Source: CAJPPJ01 sp963545265
Lineage (GTDB): Bacteria > Bacillota_I > Bacilli_A > RF39 > UBA660
Reading direction: 5' to 3'
Assembly: GCA_963545265.1 (NCBI GenBank)
Contig: CAUUHY010000007.1
Location: 1 to 43,236 of the forward strand
DNA length: 43,236 nt
Shown: positions 1 through 7,553 of the stretch, piece after piece
How the letters are laid out: the number at the start of each line of letters is the position of its first letter
How positions within the stretch are numbered: position 1 is the first letter of the stretch
Made by a program: the position numbers and the translations under genes
Notes under the pieces: generated by a model
The model's input: the letters and a program-made list of their open reading frames with translations, nothing else
The model's database searches: none
What the model was told of the DNA's origin: nothing

Positions 1-639
1 ATGAAAATTATAAGCATTTTTAATTACTTCTTTACTAAAATAAAAACCTGTACCAGATAAAAGAATACTTAAATTATTCTTTGCTTTCCCTTGATTAGCT
101 ACTGTATTAAGTAAAGAAAAACTAAGTATAGAAGAATAAGCATAAATATTAAATTTCTTGTTTTTTAATGCTCTATATCCACATGCTATATCATAACCAT
201 TTTTATAAGTTATTAACATCTCTTTAATAAAGTATTTATCTAATATATTGTCTGCATCAAATATAAAATACAAATCATAAATTTTATTTTTCTTCTTCAA
301 ATAATCAAAAGCTTCTTCTAAAGCATAACCTTTTCTTTTTAAATCTAATTTATCTCTTAAAATTATATTCATATTATATTTTTTAACTATATTACATGTT
401 TCATCTTCTAAAGATTCAACAATTATATAAACATCTTTTGGATTAACTTTAACACTTTGTTTGTTTATACTTATAAGTAAACTTTCTATTACTTTACTTT
501 CATATCTTGCTGGTATTAAAATTGAAAAACTAGGATTTTTAACCTTACTATCTAAAGTTAAATTTCTTTTTTGAAACGACTTTATAATTATTAAAGCAAT
601 TCCAATTAATATAAAAATTAACATAATTAATATATCCAT
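1..639 (-). CDS. Family 2 glycosyltransferase, N-terminal part (runs off the left edge)
   Basis: The reading frame starts at ATG 639 behind a good Shine-Dalgarno (AGGAGATATT) and stays open for 213 codons to the window edge, so the C-terminus is missing. The N-terminus is one hydrophobic segment (about residues 2-20). A GT-A fold follows: an opening strand FSILIPARYES, a nucleotide-binding region, and FIFDADN near residue 125, which supplies the DxD-type metal/UDP-sugar ligand. Later GTGFYF resembles the acceptor-loop region of processive GT2 enzymes. It is probably a membrane-anchored glycosyltransferase for envelope polysaccharide or glycolipid; the sugar cannot be inferred. It begins 28 bp after the stop of the LRR surface-protein gene, whose terminator lies just before its ribosome site. 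Confidence 0.85.
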   Translation of the reverse strand, partial: MDILIMLIFILIGIALIIIKSFQKRNLTLDSKVKNPSFSILIPARYESKVIESLLISINKQSVKVNPKDVYIIVESLEDETCNIVKKYNMNIILRDKLDLKRKGYALEEAFDYLKKKNKIYDLYFIFDADNILDKYFIKEMLITYKNGYDIACGYRALKNKKFNIYAYSSILSFSLLNTVANQGKAKNNLSILLSGTGFYFSKEVIKNAYNFH

Positions 640-650
640 AATATCTCCTA

Positions 651-676
651 AAAAAGAATAGTTTATACTATCCTTT
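651..676 (-). terminator. Rho-independent terminator of the LRR/TSP3 gene
   Basis: On the minus strand, AAAGGATAGT pairs with ACTATTCTTT (one G-U pair) around a 4-base loop and is followed by a T run. The stem overlaps the stop codon of the upstream gene and ends just before the Shine-Dalgarno of the GT2 gene, so some read-through into that gene is possible. Confidence 0.6.
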
Positions 677-2503
677 AACTTTGTAACATATTTTTGTTAC
701 TTTAAAACTACTAGCATCTTTTGGATCAGTTTTATCAAGTACTTCTTGTGCATCACTTACTCCGTCATTATCATCATCTTCATCATCTATATCAGGAATT
801 CCATCATGATCTGTATCTCTTAGAATTGTGGTTTCTAATATATTAGGAACTCCATTTAACCACTGATTATAAATATAAAATATTTTTTGATTTTCATCCC
901 CTTGCCAATCTATAAGACTTGATCCATTAGGATAATTTCTAACAACTTGTTCCATCTGTTTACTATTATATACTTTAACTTTACTATCTAATATAGCTGT
1001 ATTATTTACTGAAAAATAATCATAAGCTTTTCCTGGTATTGGATTATCAGAAATTGCTTTATCTCCTATAGATCGATAAAAAGCTTCTGTTTTATACCTT
1101 ATATTATCGCAAATAAATGTTTCATAATTACATTTTGATTTTTTATTTAATATATTTAAATAATCATCTCTTTCATTTTGTACTTCAGAATAACTAAGCA
1201 ATAAATTTTTTGCAAATTCTCCTTCTATATACTTACTTTTTGGATAAATTGGTTTAAATGGTTCTATTTCTTTTATATTTTTTTCAAATACTGGTATTTT
1301 AACTTTATATGTTTTCGTTGAACCATCACCAAAAGTAATTTTAACATCACAAGTTCCTAGTCCTTTTTGATTAGGAACTAAAATTATTCCTGTTGCATTT
1401 CCATGATCACAAGATGTTACTGATACTATATTAGCATCTCTTGGTATATTATAAATATTATCAGCTAAACTACACCTTTCATTTACATAACATCTACTAT
1501 CATTAGTTATTAAAGGAGTAAAGTTTTTTGCTTCCCCTCCAGTTACATTTACTACAACTGTTCCACCAAAAGGATACGTAAATCCTGTTGATTCAGCATG
1601 AAAATTAATTGTATGTTTTCCTACTTTGTTAAATTTATATTTATTATTTACTCTTGTAAACAAATCGTCATTTCTATCTAAATATACTTGATTATTATTA
1701 TAAATAAACTCTAAATTTAACGTATCATTTATATCTATAGTGTATTCTGGATAACTTTGAAGATGCATATTACTAATACCATCCGTTTTTATTAATTTTG
1801 AATTATTCATTATATTTAAGTTTTTTAAATGATTTAAACCTAATTGTAAAATTTCTAAATTAGGATTGTTTGTTACATTTATATTAGTTAATTTATTTTG
1901 ACCTAATGAAAGTGCTTCTAATTTAGTATTTGTACTTACATCAATATTTTTTATATTATTTGAAGCTAGCCATAAACTTAATAATTCTGGTTTATTATCT
2001 AATCTAATTGTTTCTATTTTATTTTGAACAAAATCTATATATTGCAGTTTAACTAAATTATCTAATGTACTTAAATCTTTAATATTATGTCCCCTGAAAC
2101 TTATCCATATTAGATTTTCTAAGTATTCTAATCCTTGTAGGGTAGTTATTTTATTTGTACTATTTAATATATCAAATACTTTATTAACTTTATCTAATTC
2201 AACTTTACTTATCACTCTAGCACTATAATTAGCAAATTCACTATCATTTATTTGATCAATTATTCTATAACTAGAAAAATCTTTAACATCTATAATATGT
2301 AATTGTACTTCTTTAAATATAGAGTTAAATACTATTCTTCTAAGATAAGGATCTGGAAATGCTTGTTCGTAAGTAACGCTATAATTTAATTTAACTTCTT
2401 GTTTTATTATTTTAGTATTTTTATTTATCAAAAGCATTGTAGATATAGTTATCATTAATAACAAAATCATTGCTAATACTATTTTTATTATATTTTTCAT
2501 CAT
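668..2503 (-). CDS. Membrane-anchored surface protein with leucine-rich repeats and a thrombospondin type 3 repeat tail
   Basis: A 611-residue protein that is probably exported. Residues 8-27 form one hydrophobic segment after a Lys-rich start (signal anchor or uncleaved signal peptide). Residues about 125-240 are leucine-rich repeats of about 21 residues with the L-x-x-L-x-L-x-x-N-x-[IL] pattern. A cysteine-containing beta-rich, Ig-like region follows (about 335-410). Near the C-terminus DTDHDGIPD and DDDNDGVSD are typical calcium-binding thrombospondin type 3 repeats. There is no LPxTG sortase motif. The likely role is surface adhesion or ligand binding; this is inferred from architecture only. 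A long leader (about 230 nt) precedes it and contains an inverted repeat and an 11-bp-phased TTAA element like those near the two-component system. Confidence 0.8.
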   Translation of the reverse strand: MMKNIIKIVLAMILLLMITISTMLLINKNTKIIKQEVKLNYSVTYEQAFPDPYLRRIVFNSIFKEVQLHIIDVKDFSSYRIIDQINDSEFANYSARVISKVELDKVNKVFDILNSTNKITTLQGLEYLENLIWISFRGHNIKDLSTLDNLVKLQYIDFVQNKIETIRLDNKPELLSLWLASNNIKNIDVSTNTKLEALSLGQNKLTNINVTNNPNLEILQLGLNHLKNLNIMNNSKLIKTDGISNMHLQSYPEYTIDINDTLNLEFIYNNNQVYLDRNDDLFTRVNNKYKFNKVGKHTINFHAESTGFTYPFGGTVVVNVTGGEAKNFTPLITNDSRCYVNERCSLADNIYNIPRDANIVSVTSCDHGNATGIILVPNQKGLGTCDVKITFGDGSTKTYKVKIPVFEKNIKEIEPFKPIYPKSKYIEGEFAKNLLLSYSEVQNERDDYLNILNKKSKCNYETFICDNIRYKTEAFYRSIGDKAISDNPIPGKAYDYFSVNNTAILDSKVKVYNSKQMEQVVRNYPNGSSLIDWQGDENQKIFYIYNQWLNGVPNILETTILRDTDHDGIPDIDDEDDDNDGVSDAQEVLDKTDPKDASSFKVTKICYKVKG

Positions 2504-2601
2504 ATATATAGTCTATAGTATATTGAAATTTTTTTATATATTTTTTATAAATTTTTAATTATACTTGTCTTTTTTATAAATATTTTTTTGAATTTTATTA
2601 T

Positions 2602-2635
2602 TAAACTAAAGAAAAATCAGAATTTTCTTAGTTTA
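2602..2635. repeat. Imperfect inverted repeat in the leader of the LRR gene
   Basis: TAAACTAAAGAAAA on the plus strand pairs with TTTTCTTAGTTTA across a short AT-rich spacer, with one bulge. It may terminate the small gene ending at 2772 or fold in the leader of the gene starting at 2503. No strong T tract follows, so terminator function is uncertain. Confidence 0.35.
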
Positions 2636-2731
2636 TTGTTATATTAGATAATGTTGATTTTCATTTCTAGATACTTATTTAATGATAAATATTAGCGTAT
2701 GTAACGCGCAATATAATTACCAATTATTTCC

Positions 2732-2753
2732 TTAAACAAACCTTAAATAAATA
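2732..2753 (-). promoter_or_regulatory. Putative OmpR-type operator (two TTAA half sites 11 bp apart)
   Basis: TTAAACAAACC is followed by TTAAATAAATA, two half sites exactly 11 bp apart. The same element occurs at 8261 (before the response regulator) and 6252 (before the collagen-like operon). A plausible -10 (TAATTATAT) lies just downstream in the direction of the LRR gene. Assignment to the local response regulator is inference. Confidence 0.35.
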
Positions 2754-2771
2754 TTATTAATTATATTTTTA

Positions 2772-3086
2772 TTAATCAAATTTTTTACTAAAACAATCTA
2801 TTTTTTGTGCAGAATTATAATCTATATTTTTAACACTTATTTGAGCATCTCTTATAATATTTATAACTTTATCAAATTTTTTATTAATATTATCATTTAA
2901 TAAAATATTAATTTTTCTTTCAACTTCTTCTATAGATTCAGCTACACGACCAGATATATAATCTGTTCTACAGTTCTTTAGTTCTATTAAATTAGTTTTT
3001 AAACTATCACATAAATTTTCTTTTTCTTGAATAAATATCTTTAAATAGGTATCTAATTCATTTATATTTATAATTCTATTATCCAT
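2772..3086 (-). CDS. Small helical WXG-like partner protein (G-x-V-A turn family)
   Basis: This 104-residue protein has no signal peptide and is predicted to be almost all helical. It has no W-x-G, but residues 46-54 read GRVAESIEE, at the position where WXG100 proteins have their W-x-G hairpin turn. The same G-x-V-A-x-x-[LI]-E-[EQ] pattern occurs in the products at 23347-23664 and 24220-24645 and, slightly changed (GARVNPLEE), at 26440-26769. It is therefore probably a type VII-linked substrate or the heterodimer partner of the adjacent WXG100 gene, whose stop lies 10 bp upstream. It carries Cys at residues 26, 39 and 98. Family membership is by eye. Confidence 0.65.
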   Translation of the reverse strand: MDNRIININELDTYLKIFIQEKENLCDSLKTNLIELKNCRTDYISGRVAESIEEVERKINILLNDNINKKFDKVINIIRDAQISVKNIDYNSAQKIDCFSKKFD

Positions 3087-3096
3087 TTTATTACCT

Positions 3097-3396
3097 CTAA
3101 TATAATCCTAATATTTTTTGGTTTCTATCAATTATATCTTCTTCAGTATCTTTTGCATAATTAATAATCATACTTAATGCTACATTAATTTCATTTACTT
3201 CTTTTTCTAAATTAGAAACTATATCATATATAGCATTAATAACAACAGATGCATCTTTTCCTTTTCAGTTTTCTTGTAAATATACAGCGGTTCTAGAACG
3301 AACAACTCTACATGTGTTTATAAAGCTTAAATTTCTATCATTCATAATTTTACAAACATAAGATACATTAGCATAATCATTAGCAATAATCTTCAT
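3097..3396 (-). pseudogene. WXG100-family gene with in-frame TGA at the hallmark Trp codon
   Basis: From ATG 3396 (Shine-Dalgarno GGGAG) the frame runs 99 codons to TAG at 3097, interrupted only by TGA at codon 44 (3265-3267). The context is LQEN-stop-KGKDAS, so the stop occupies exactly the W of the W-x-G turn: G is at 46, and intact paralogues have W at 44, 45 and 47. The 55 codons after the TGA remain open and helical (SVVINAIYDIV and onward). The simplest reading is a recent TGG-to-TGA nonsense mutation; a sequencing error or read-through is possible. The partner gene begins 10 bp downstream, so the pair would have been co-transcribed. Confidence 0.75.
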
Positions 3397-3406
3397 AAAA
3401 ATCTCC

Positions 3407-3440
3407 CAAAAAAATAGTAACAAACAAAAATATTACTATT
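3407..3440 (-). terminator. Terminator after the first histidine-phosphatase gene
   Basis: On the minus strand AATAGTAA pairs with TTACTATT (8 bp, 12-base loop) and is followed by seven T residues. It lies 40 bp after the phosphatase stop and just before the Shine-Dalgarno of the WXG100 pseudogene. Confidence 0.65.
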
Positions 3441-3480
3441 ACAATAAGTTAAAGTATTATTAATTTACATTATTATACAA

Positions 3481-4056
3481 TTAAATTTTATTTTTAGTAT
3501 TTCTATTTATATATACTTTCAAATCAACATTTTCAAATATTTCAATTTGACCATTTTTTATATGATTTGTTTTTATATTTAATATTCTTTTCATATGAGA
3601 AATTACTGAACCATGTGATACTATAAGAACATTTTTATATTTTTCTTTTAAAATATCATTTAAAAAACTAGACAATCTTTCTTCTATCTCTAACTTATTT
3701 TCACCATATTCTCCAAATCTAACTAAATAATCTCCATTAATTTGTTTATTTCTTACTTCATCTAATTCTTCGTTATTTTTAGAATGTGAATATTTACCAT
3801 AATCTATTTCTCTAATTTTATTTTCTATTACAACCTTAATATAAGGATATTTTTCATAAACATAATGAGCTGTTTCAACAGTTCGTGGAAGAGGAGATAC
3901 ATACATTACATCTATATCTTTTTGAAGATTATTAACAGAATCTATTACTTCTTTTTTACCAACTTCTGTTAATGTAGACCAATATATTTCTTTATCAGAT
4001 AATAATTCTTTTACATTATCTGTTGCTTCTCCATGTCTTAAAAATATCAAATTCAT
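3481..4056 (-). CDS. Histidine phosphatase superfamily (phosphoglycerate-mutase-like), copy A
   Basis: A 191-residue cytosolic protein that starts with the catalytic LRHGE motif (phospho-acceptor His8). It also has PLPRTVETA (second Arg), the acidic loop REIDYGKYSH and the second catalytic His in VSHGSVISHMKR. The domain is complete and of normal length for a small dPGM-like phosphatase; the substrate is unknown. It is a close paralogue (about 85% identical by eye) of the gene at 8287-8868. The start at 4056 has an AGGAGAG ribosome site. A broken copy of the start of the NUDIX gene lies immediately upstream, so this area looks like a duplicated and decaying segment. Confidence 0.9.
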   Translation of the reverse strand: MNLIFLRHGEATDNVKELLSDKEIYWSTLTEVGKKEVIDSVNNLQKDIDVMYVSPLPRTVETAHYVYEKYPYIKVVIENKIREIDYGKYSHSKNNEELDEVRNKQINGDYLVRFGEYGENKLEIEERLSSFLNDILKEKYKNVLIVSHGSVISHMKRILNIKTNHIKNGQIEIFENVDLKVYINRNTKNKI

Positions 4057-4098
4057 ACACTCTCCTAAAACTTTTCAGTGACTTATTTTAGTCTTTCT

Positions 4099-4180
4099 CT
4101 ATAAATCTAAACAGTTGGAATGTTTCATATTTTTATCAAACACTACTATTACATTCTATTTTTTCATTCTTTTACCTCAA
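4099..4180 (-). pseudogene. Fragment of a NUDIX hydrolase gene (5' end only)
   Basis: The minus-strand sequence repeats the ribosome site, ATG and first 14 codons of the intact NUDIX gene at 11076-11480 (shared stretches GAGGTAA and GTAATAGTAGTGTTTGATAA). Codon 4 TAT has become TAG, and similarity stops after about codon 14. The remainder of the gap 4057-4410 holds the repeat at 4274, the terminator at 4334 and no other gene. Confidence 0.7.
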
Positions 4181-4273
4181 ATCTATAATTATTATAATAC
4201 AAAAATAATTTAAAACTAATATATCTTACTTAATTCTTGCTTAGATACAGTAACAAAAAAAGACTAGTTTTAT

Positions 4274-4334
4274 TGAAGTGATATAAAGAATGTAGACACA
4301 AAAAAGTGTTTATATTCTTTTTTGTATATAATTA
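4274..4334 (+). repeat. Inverted copy of the ppdK terminator region
   Basis: These 61 bp match the reverse complement of 15407-15468 with only one length difference in a T tract. Read on the plus strand it is a terminator hairpin: AAAGAATGTAGACAC pairs with GTGTTTATATTCTTT (two G-U pairs), then six T. At 15.4 kb the element sits directly after ppdK. Here it faces the opposite way, away from any plus-strand gene. It is preceded by AAAAGACTAGTTTTAT, which is half of the terminator at 10931. Together these suggest a rearrangement junction. Confidence 0.8.
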
Positions 4335-4370
4335 AAAATAAGATAATTAAACATATAATTATCTTATTTT
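4334..4370 (-). terminator. Terminator of the beta-helix surface-protein operon
   Basis: A perfect 14-bp stem, AAAATAAGATAATT paired with AATTATCTTATTTT around an 8-base loop, lies about 40 bp after the stop at 4411. T-rich tracts on both sides allow action in either direction. Confidence 0.75.
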
Positions 4371-4410
4371 ATTTACATAAATTAACTATAATAATTAATT
4401 AAATATAAAT

Positions 4411-5748
4411 CTATTTTTTATATTCTTTTCCTCCTACATATAATTTATATCCATTTAAATTAATATTACTATTAGTTGAATCAGCATTACTCAATGATTT
4501 AACATAAGTATCACCTGTTAATGTAATAGTACTTGTCTTATCTAGTACTAAAGATACTTCTCCTTCATTATTTTTATTAATTGAACCAGTAAATAAAGAA
4601 TTTTTAGTTAAATTCATAGTTAATTTTGATATTGAATCTACTACTATATTTCCATTTACTTTTTGATTAGTTAAATTCAATGTTACTGTTCCACCGTTAC
4701 TTCCAGAATTTCCCCAAGAATCCTTTTGAATTCTTAAAAAGTTAGCTGTAGAATCATTATTTATAATAGTATTATTTTTTAAATTAATTGTAGCAGTTGT
4801 ATTAGTTACATAAAAACTATCACCTTTATTTGTTATAATAGTCGAATTAGAAGATGTAAACTCTGCATTTCCATTTGCTGCATCTCCACTCATTGACTGA
4901 TATAAGAAAATATTTTTATATGTAGTTGATTGACCATTTAATGTATTATTAGTATCTGTTAATTTAACATTTTCTAAAGTGACACTATTCTTACCTTCAA
5001 TTACTACTCCCTCTGAAGCGGTTGAAACTAATCTAGCGTTTTTAACTGTTATATTTGCTGTAGAGTAAATAACTGGCGAGCCTTTTCCTGACGTTTGATA
5101 AGTTCCTTTATTAACTGTTACTGTTCCACCACCTCTATCAGATCTAATAGCAGCACTCGATGTACCAGCTGTTGTTATATTTAAATTATTAGCATTCATA
5201 ATTCCTCCTCCTGTTGTCATAATTCCTCCAGAATTATCTTTTGTGGTTTTAATTGTAGAATCAGATATATTTATTGTAGTGTTATCTGATGTTGAATTAT
5301 TAGTTGTAGCAGAACCACCATAACTAAATACTCCATTAGCACCTGTAGCATTGGTAGTTATTTTAGTATTTTTTATACTTAATGTAGCTTTATCTTTAGC
5401 AATTATAGCTGAATTAGTTCCATAAAAACTTGTATTATCTCCTCCATCAGAATCACCTGTTTTAGTTACAGTTATATTAGATAATGTTGATTTAATATTT
5501 CCTGATACTAAAATAGCATTTTCATCTTTTGTTTTAGAATTATAATTCCCAGAATTTATGTTTTCATTACTAGTTATTTTTTTAATTGAAGAATATGTTG
5601 TTACAGATGAAGTATTATTCATTCTAGGTAGATTATTACCATTAATGTTAGAATTATTACTACTTATAATTAAATACCATAATACTACAATAGTTGTAAC
5701 TAAAACAGTGATAATAATTCCATATAGTAAATTTTTCCTATCTTTCAT
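4411..5748 (-). CDS. Membrane-anchored right-handed beta-helix surface protein
   Basis: A 445-residue protein. Residues about 9-29 are a single transmembrane segment after a basic start (MKDRK), leaving about 415 residues outside. That part is rich in Thr, Ser, Asn and Gly. It has repeated strand-turn units such as TINISDSTIKTT, ATLSIKNTKITT, NLNITTAG and SVTLENVKLTD, the pattern of parallel beta-helix (pectate-lyase-like or adhesin-like) proteins. No catalytic motif, Cys or sortase motif was recognised. Similar exported proteins are often annotated only as carbohydrate-binding or hypothetical. It lies 20 bp behind the collagen-like gene and is probably co-transcribed with it; the upstream two-component system is the likely regulator. 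Confidence 0.75.
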   Translation of the reverse strand: MKDRKNLLYGIIITVLVTTIVVLWYLIISSNNSNINGNNLPRMNNTSSVTTYSSIKKITSNENINSGNYNSKTKDENAILVSGNIKSTLSNITVTKTGDSDGGDNTSFYGTNSAIIAKDKATLSIKNTKITTNATGANGVFSYGGSATTNNSTSDNTTINISDSTIKTTKDNSGGIMTTGGGIMNANNLNITTAGTSSAAIRSDRGGGTVTVNKGTYQTSGKGSPVIYSTANITVKNARLVSTASEGVVIEGKNSVTLENVKLTDTNNTLNGQSTTYKNIFLYQSMSGDAANGNAEFTSSNSTIITNKGDSFYVTNTTATINLKNNTIINNDSTANFLRIQKDSWGNSGSNGGTVTLNLTNQKVNGNIVVDSISKLTMNLTKNSLFTGSINKNNEGEVSLVLDKTSTITLTGDTYVKSLSNADSTNSNINLNGYKLYVGGKEYKK

Positions 5749-5768
5749 AATCTTCTCTCCTATTTTAA

Positions 5769-6119
5769 TTATCTATTATTTTGTGCATTATTATTGTTTG
5801 GCATTTGTGATAGTTGATTGTTTTGACTACTTGGTCCATTTTGTCCACTCGGTCCGTTTTGTCCACTCGGTCCGTTTTGTCCACTTGGTCCATTTTGTCC
5901 ACTTGGTCCGTTTTGTCCACTCGGTCCGTTTTGTCCACTCGGTCCGTTTTGTCCACTTGATCCATTCAACATTCCTTGTTGATTTCCACCAGGCATTCCT
6001 ATTTGTTGATGACTATTAGGATTTGGTTTTGCAACTTTGCTATAGATAAAGAATGATCCTGTAGCAACTACTACTCCTACTAAACCTCCTATAACTACTA
6101 ATATAATTTTATCTTTCAT
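5769..6119 (-). CDS. Membrane-anchored collagen-like repeat protein
   Basis: A 116-residue protein starting MKDK with a transmembrane segment at about residues 5-26. The external part consists of seven GQNGPS hexapeptides, i.e. Gly-x-y collagen triplets (GQN, GPS), followed by a Gln/Asn-rich end. A strong Shine-Dalgarno (GGAGG) precedes the ATG. Bacterial collagen-like proteins usually trimerise on the surface; here the triplet tract is short (14 triplets). It is first in the operon with the beta-helix protein, which has a matching membrane anchor, so the two probably act together at the surface. The repeat also opens long frames in other registers and on the opposite strand, which are artefacts. 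Confidence 0.8.
   Translation of the reverse strand: MKDKIILVVIGGLVGVVVATGSFFIYSKVAKPNPNSHQQIGMPGGNQQGMLNGSSGQNGPSGQNGPSGQNGPSGQNGPSGQNGPSGQNGPSGQNGPSSQNNQLSQMPNNNNAQNNR
5833..5958 (-). repeat. Seven 18-bp tandem repeats encoding GQNGPS
   Basis: Seven copies of an 18-bp unit (GGTCCRTTTTGTCCACTY on the plus strand) differ only at two silent positions. Because the unit is a multiple of three, copy-number change would alter the length of the collagen-like stalk without shifting the frame. Confidence 0.95.
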
Positions 6120-6200
6120 TTTATTCCTCCATTCATTATTATATTTTGTTATTATGTTTATATTATTGATATCTTATTATTTTAATATCTATTATTTTTT

Positions 6201-6299
6201 TTACTTAATTATCATTTCCTCCTTTCTGTATAAAACTTTAATATCTTAAAATTAAACGAATATTAAATAATCAAATTTTATTTTTTCATTTTCTCTCCT
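6201..6299 (-). promoter_or_regulatory. Leader of the collagen-like operon with two micro-ORFs
   Basis: Two near-consensus ribosome sites each precede a tiny frame. One is AGGAGAG before ATG-AAA-AAA-TAA (6278-6289, MKK). The other is AGGAGG before ATG-ATA-ATT-AAG-TAA (6201-6215, MIIK). Neither encodes a protein. They may be leader peptides that couple or delay translation of the gene at 6119, or decayed starts. Confidence 0.35.
6252..6273 (-). promoter_or_regulatory. Putative response-regulator operator before the collagen-like operon
   Basis: TTAAACGAATA followed by TTAAATAATCA: two TTAA half sites spaced 11 bp, matching the element before the response regulator (8261) at 19 of 20 positions over the shared core. 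OmpR/PhoB-class regulators bind such 11-bp-phased direct repeats. The assignment is inferred. Confidence 0.45.
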
Positions 6300-6328
6300 T
6301 TCTATGACTTAATAATATTTAGCGAAAA

Positions 6329-6361
6329 TTAAAAGAACATTAAATTTTCATTAATGTTCTT
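6329..6361 (-). terminator. Terminator overlapping the end of the sensor kinase gene, with phased TTAA repeats
   Basis: AAGAACATTAA (6333-6343) pairs perfectly with TTAATGTTCTT (6351-6361) around a 7-base loop, overlapping the TAA stop of the kinase and followed on the minus strand by TTTT. The same stretch carries three TTAA motifs at 6329, 6340 and 6351, again 11 bp apart, so it may also be a second regulator-binding region. Confidence 0.6.
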
Positions 6362-7553
6362 ATTTTTTAAAATTTATTTTAAATGTTGTTTTACCTTCTT
6401 TTGATATTGCTTTAATTCTACCATTATGATTAGTAACAATATTTTTTGCTATCGCAAGTCCTAATCCATAACGATTAACTTCTCTATTTCTTGATTTATC
6501 TGCTCTATAAAATCTTTCAAATATTTTTTCTTCATCTCCCTGTTTTATAGGATTACCTGAATTTGTTATATCTATATTGATATTATTTCTATCTTTATCA
6601 AGTTTAACAATTATTGAAGAATTTTTATAACTATGTTTAATCGCATTATCTAATATTATTAAAATTAACTTTTCTATTTCTTCTTTACCACATTTAAATA
6701 TTATATTTTTTTCTATATTTTGATCAATTTTAACTTTATTTTCAAAAGCAATAGATTCAAATATCAAACATGTCTTTTCTATAATTTTAGATATATTCTC
6801 TTCTTTATAATTATCTATAAGTACAGCTTTTTCTAATTTAGATAAATCTAACAAACTTTTTATTAAGACATTCATTCTTTCAGATTCATATTTAATATTT
6901 TCAATATATTTCTTATTTTTATTATCTATTTTTAATTCATCTGAAGATGCCATTATAACTGCTAAAGGAGTTTTTAATTCATGTGATGCATCTGCTATAA
7001 AATCTTTTTGCTTATCAAATGCTTCTCTTGCAGGTTTTGTAATTCTTTTAGTTAATAGTTTAGATATAAAGCAAATAATAAGTTCAAATATAATTAAAAC
7101 TATAATTGATTGTATTAATATAAGAGTTAATCTTTGATTAATATTTTTAGTATTTATTATAACAATTGTATCTTTATAATAATAATAATATGAATATTTA
7201 TTATTATATAAATTACCAATATTTAATCCTTCCTTTTTATTTATTATTCTTTTTGCTACACTTTCAACATCAAATGTAGAATTATTATTACTATGATTAA
7301 ATATTTTTTCTATCTCTTTATTATGAAGTTTAACTGAATAAACTTCATAATCTATTATTTTCGTATTATCTAATTCTTTTGCTTCAGGTGGAACATCTTC
7401 AGGTCTAGAATTCATAAATGTTAAACTTTTTTTAACACTATCATATTCTTTTGTATATGAACTAATATTATAAATTCCAATACCAATTAATATAAACAAT
7501 GATAATATTATAAAAATAGTTTTAAATACTTTTTTATTTAACTCTTTCATCAT
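6360..7553 (-). CDS. Sensor histidine kinase
   Basis: A membrane sensor kinase of about 397 residues. It has a first transmembrane segment (about residues 10-30), an extracellular sensor of about 110 residues and a second segment (LIQSIIVLIIFELIICF). Next come the HisKA box ADASHELKTPLA with the phospho-accepting His, an N box LDNAIKH, and the G boxes IFERFYRADK and YGLGLAIAKN. All catalytic elements are present. I place the start at ATG 7553 because GGAG lies 4 bp upstream; an in-frame TTG at 7574 has no ribosome site. It overlaps the end of the response regulator by about 20 bp, so the two are translationally coupled. The signal is unknown. Confidence 0.9.
   Translation of the reverse strand: MMKELNKKVFKTIFIILSLFILIGIGIYNISSYTKEYDSVKKSLTFMNSRPEDVPPEAKELDNTKIIDYEVYSVKLHNKEIEKIFNHSNNNSTFDVESVAKRIINKKEGLNIGNLYNNKYSYYYYYKDTIVIINTKNINQRLTLILIQSIIVLIIFELIICFISKLLTKRITKPAREAFDKQKDFIADASHELKTPLAVIMASSDELKIDNKNKKYIENIKYESERMNVLIKSLLDLSKLEKAVLIDNYKEENISKIIEKTCLIFESIAFENKVKIDQNIEKNIIFKCGKEEIEKLILIILDNAIKHSYKNSSIIVKLDKDRNNINIDITNSGNPIKQGDEEKIFERFYRADKSRNREVNRYGLGLAIAKNIVTNHNGRIKAISKEGKTTFKINFKK

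Noticed and set aside
668..2503. Sortase-anchored internalin-like protein
   Set aside because: No LPxTG motif or C-terminal membrane segment; the only hydrophobic segment is N-terminal.
4274..4334. Insertion-sequence end or MITE
   Set aside because: It matches the functional terminator after ppdK, including the T tract, and no transposase or target duplication is visible; rearrangement is more likely.
5833..5958. Short tandem repeats as a CRISPR array
   Set aside because: There are no unique spacers; the units are contiguous 18-mers encoding collagen-like hexapeptides.
5558..6019. Plus-strand open frame of about 150 codons opposite the collagen-like gene
   Set aside because: It is created by the 18-bp repeat read in other registers; its product is a repetitive hydrophobic/His string, and the minus-strand gene has a good ribosome site and domain pattern.
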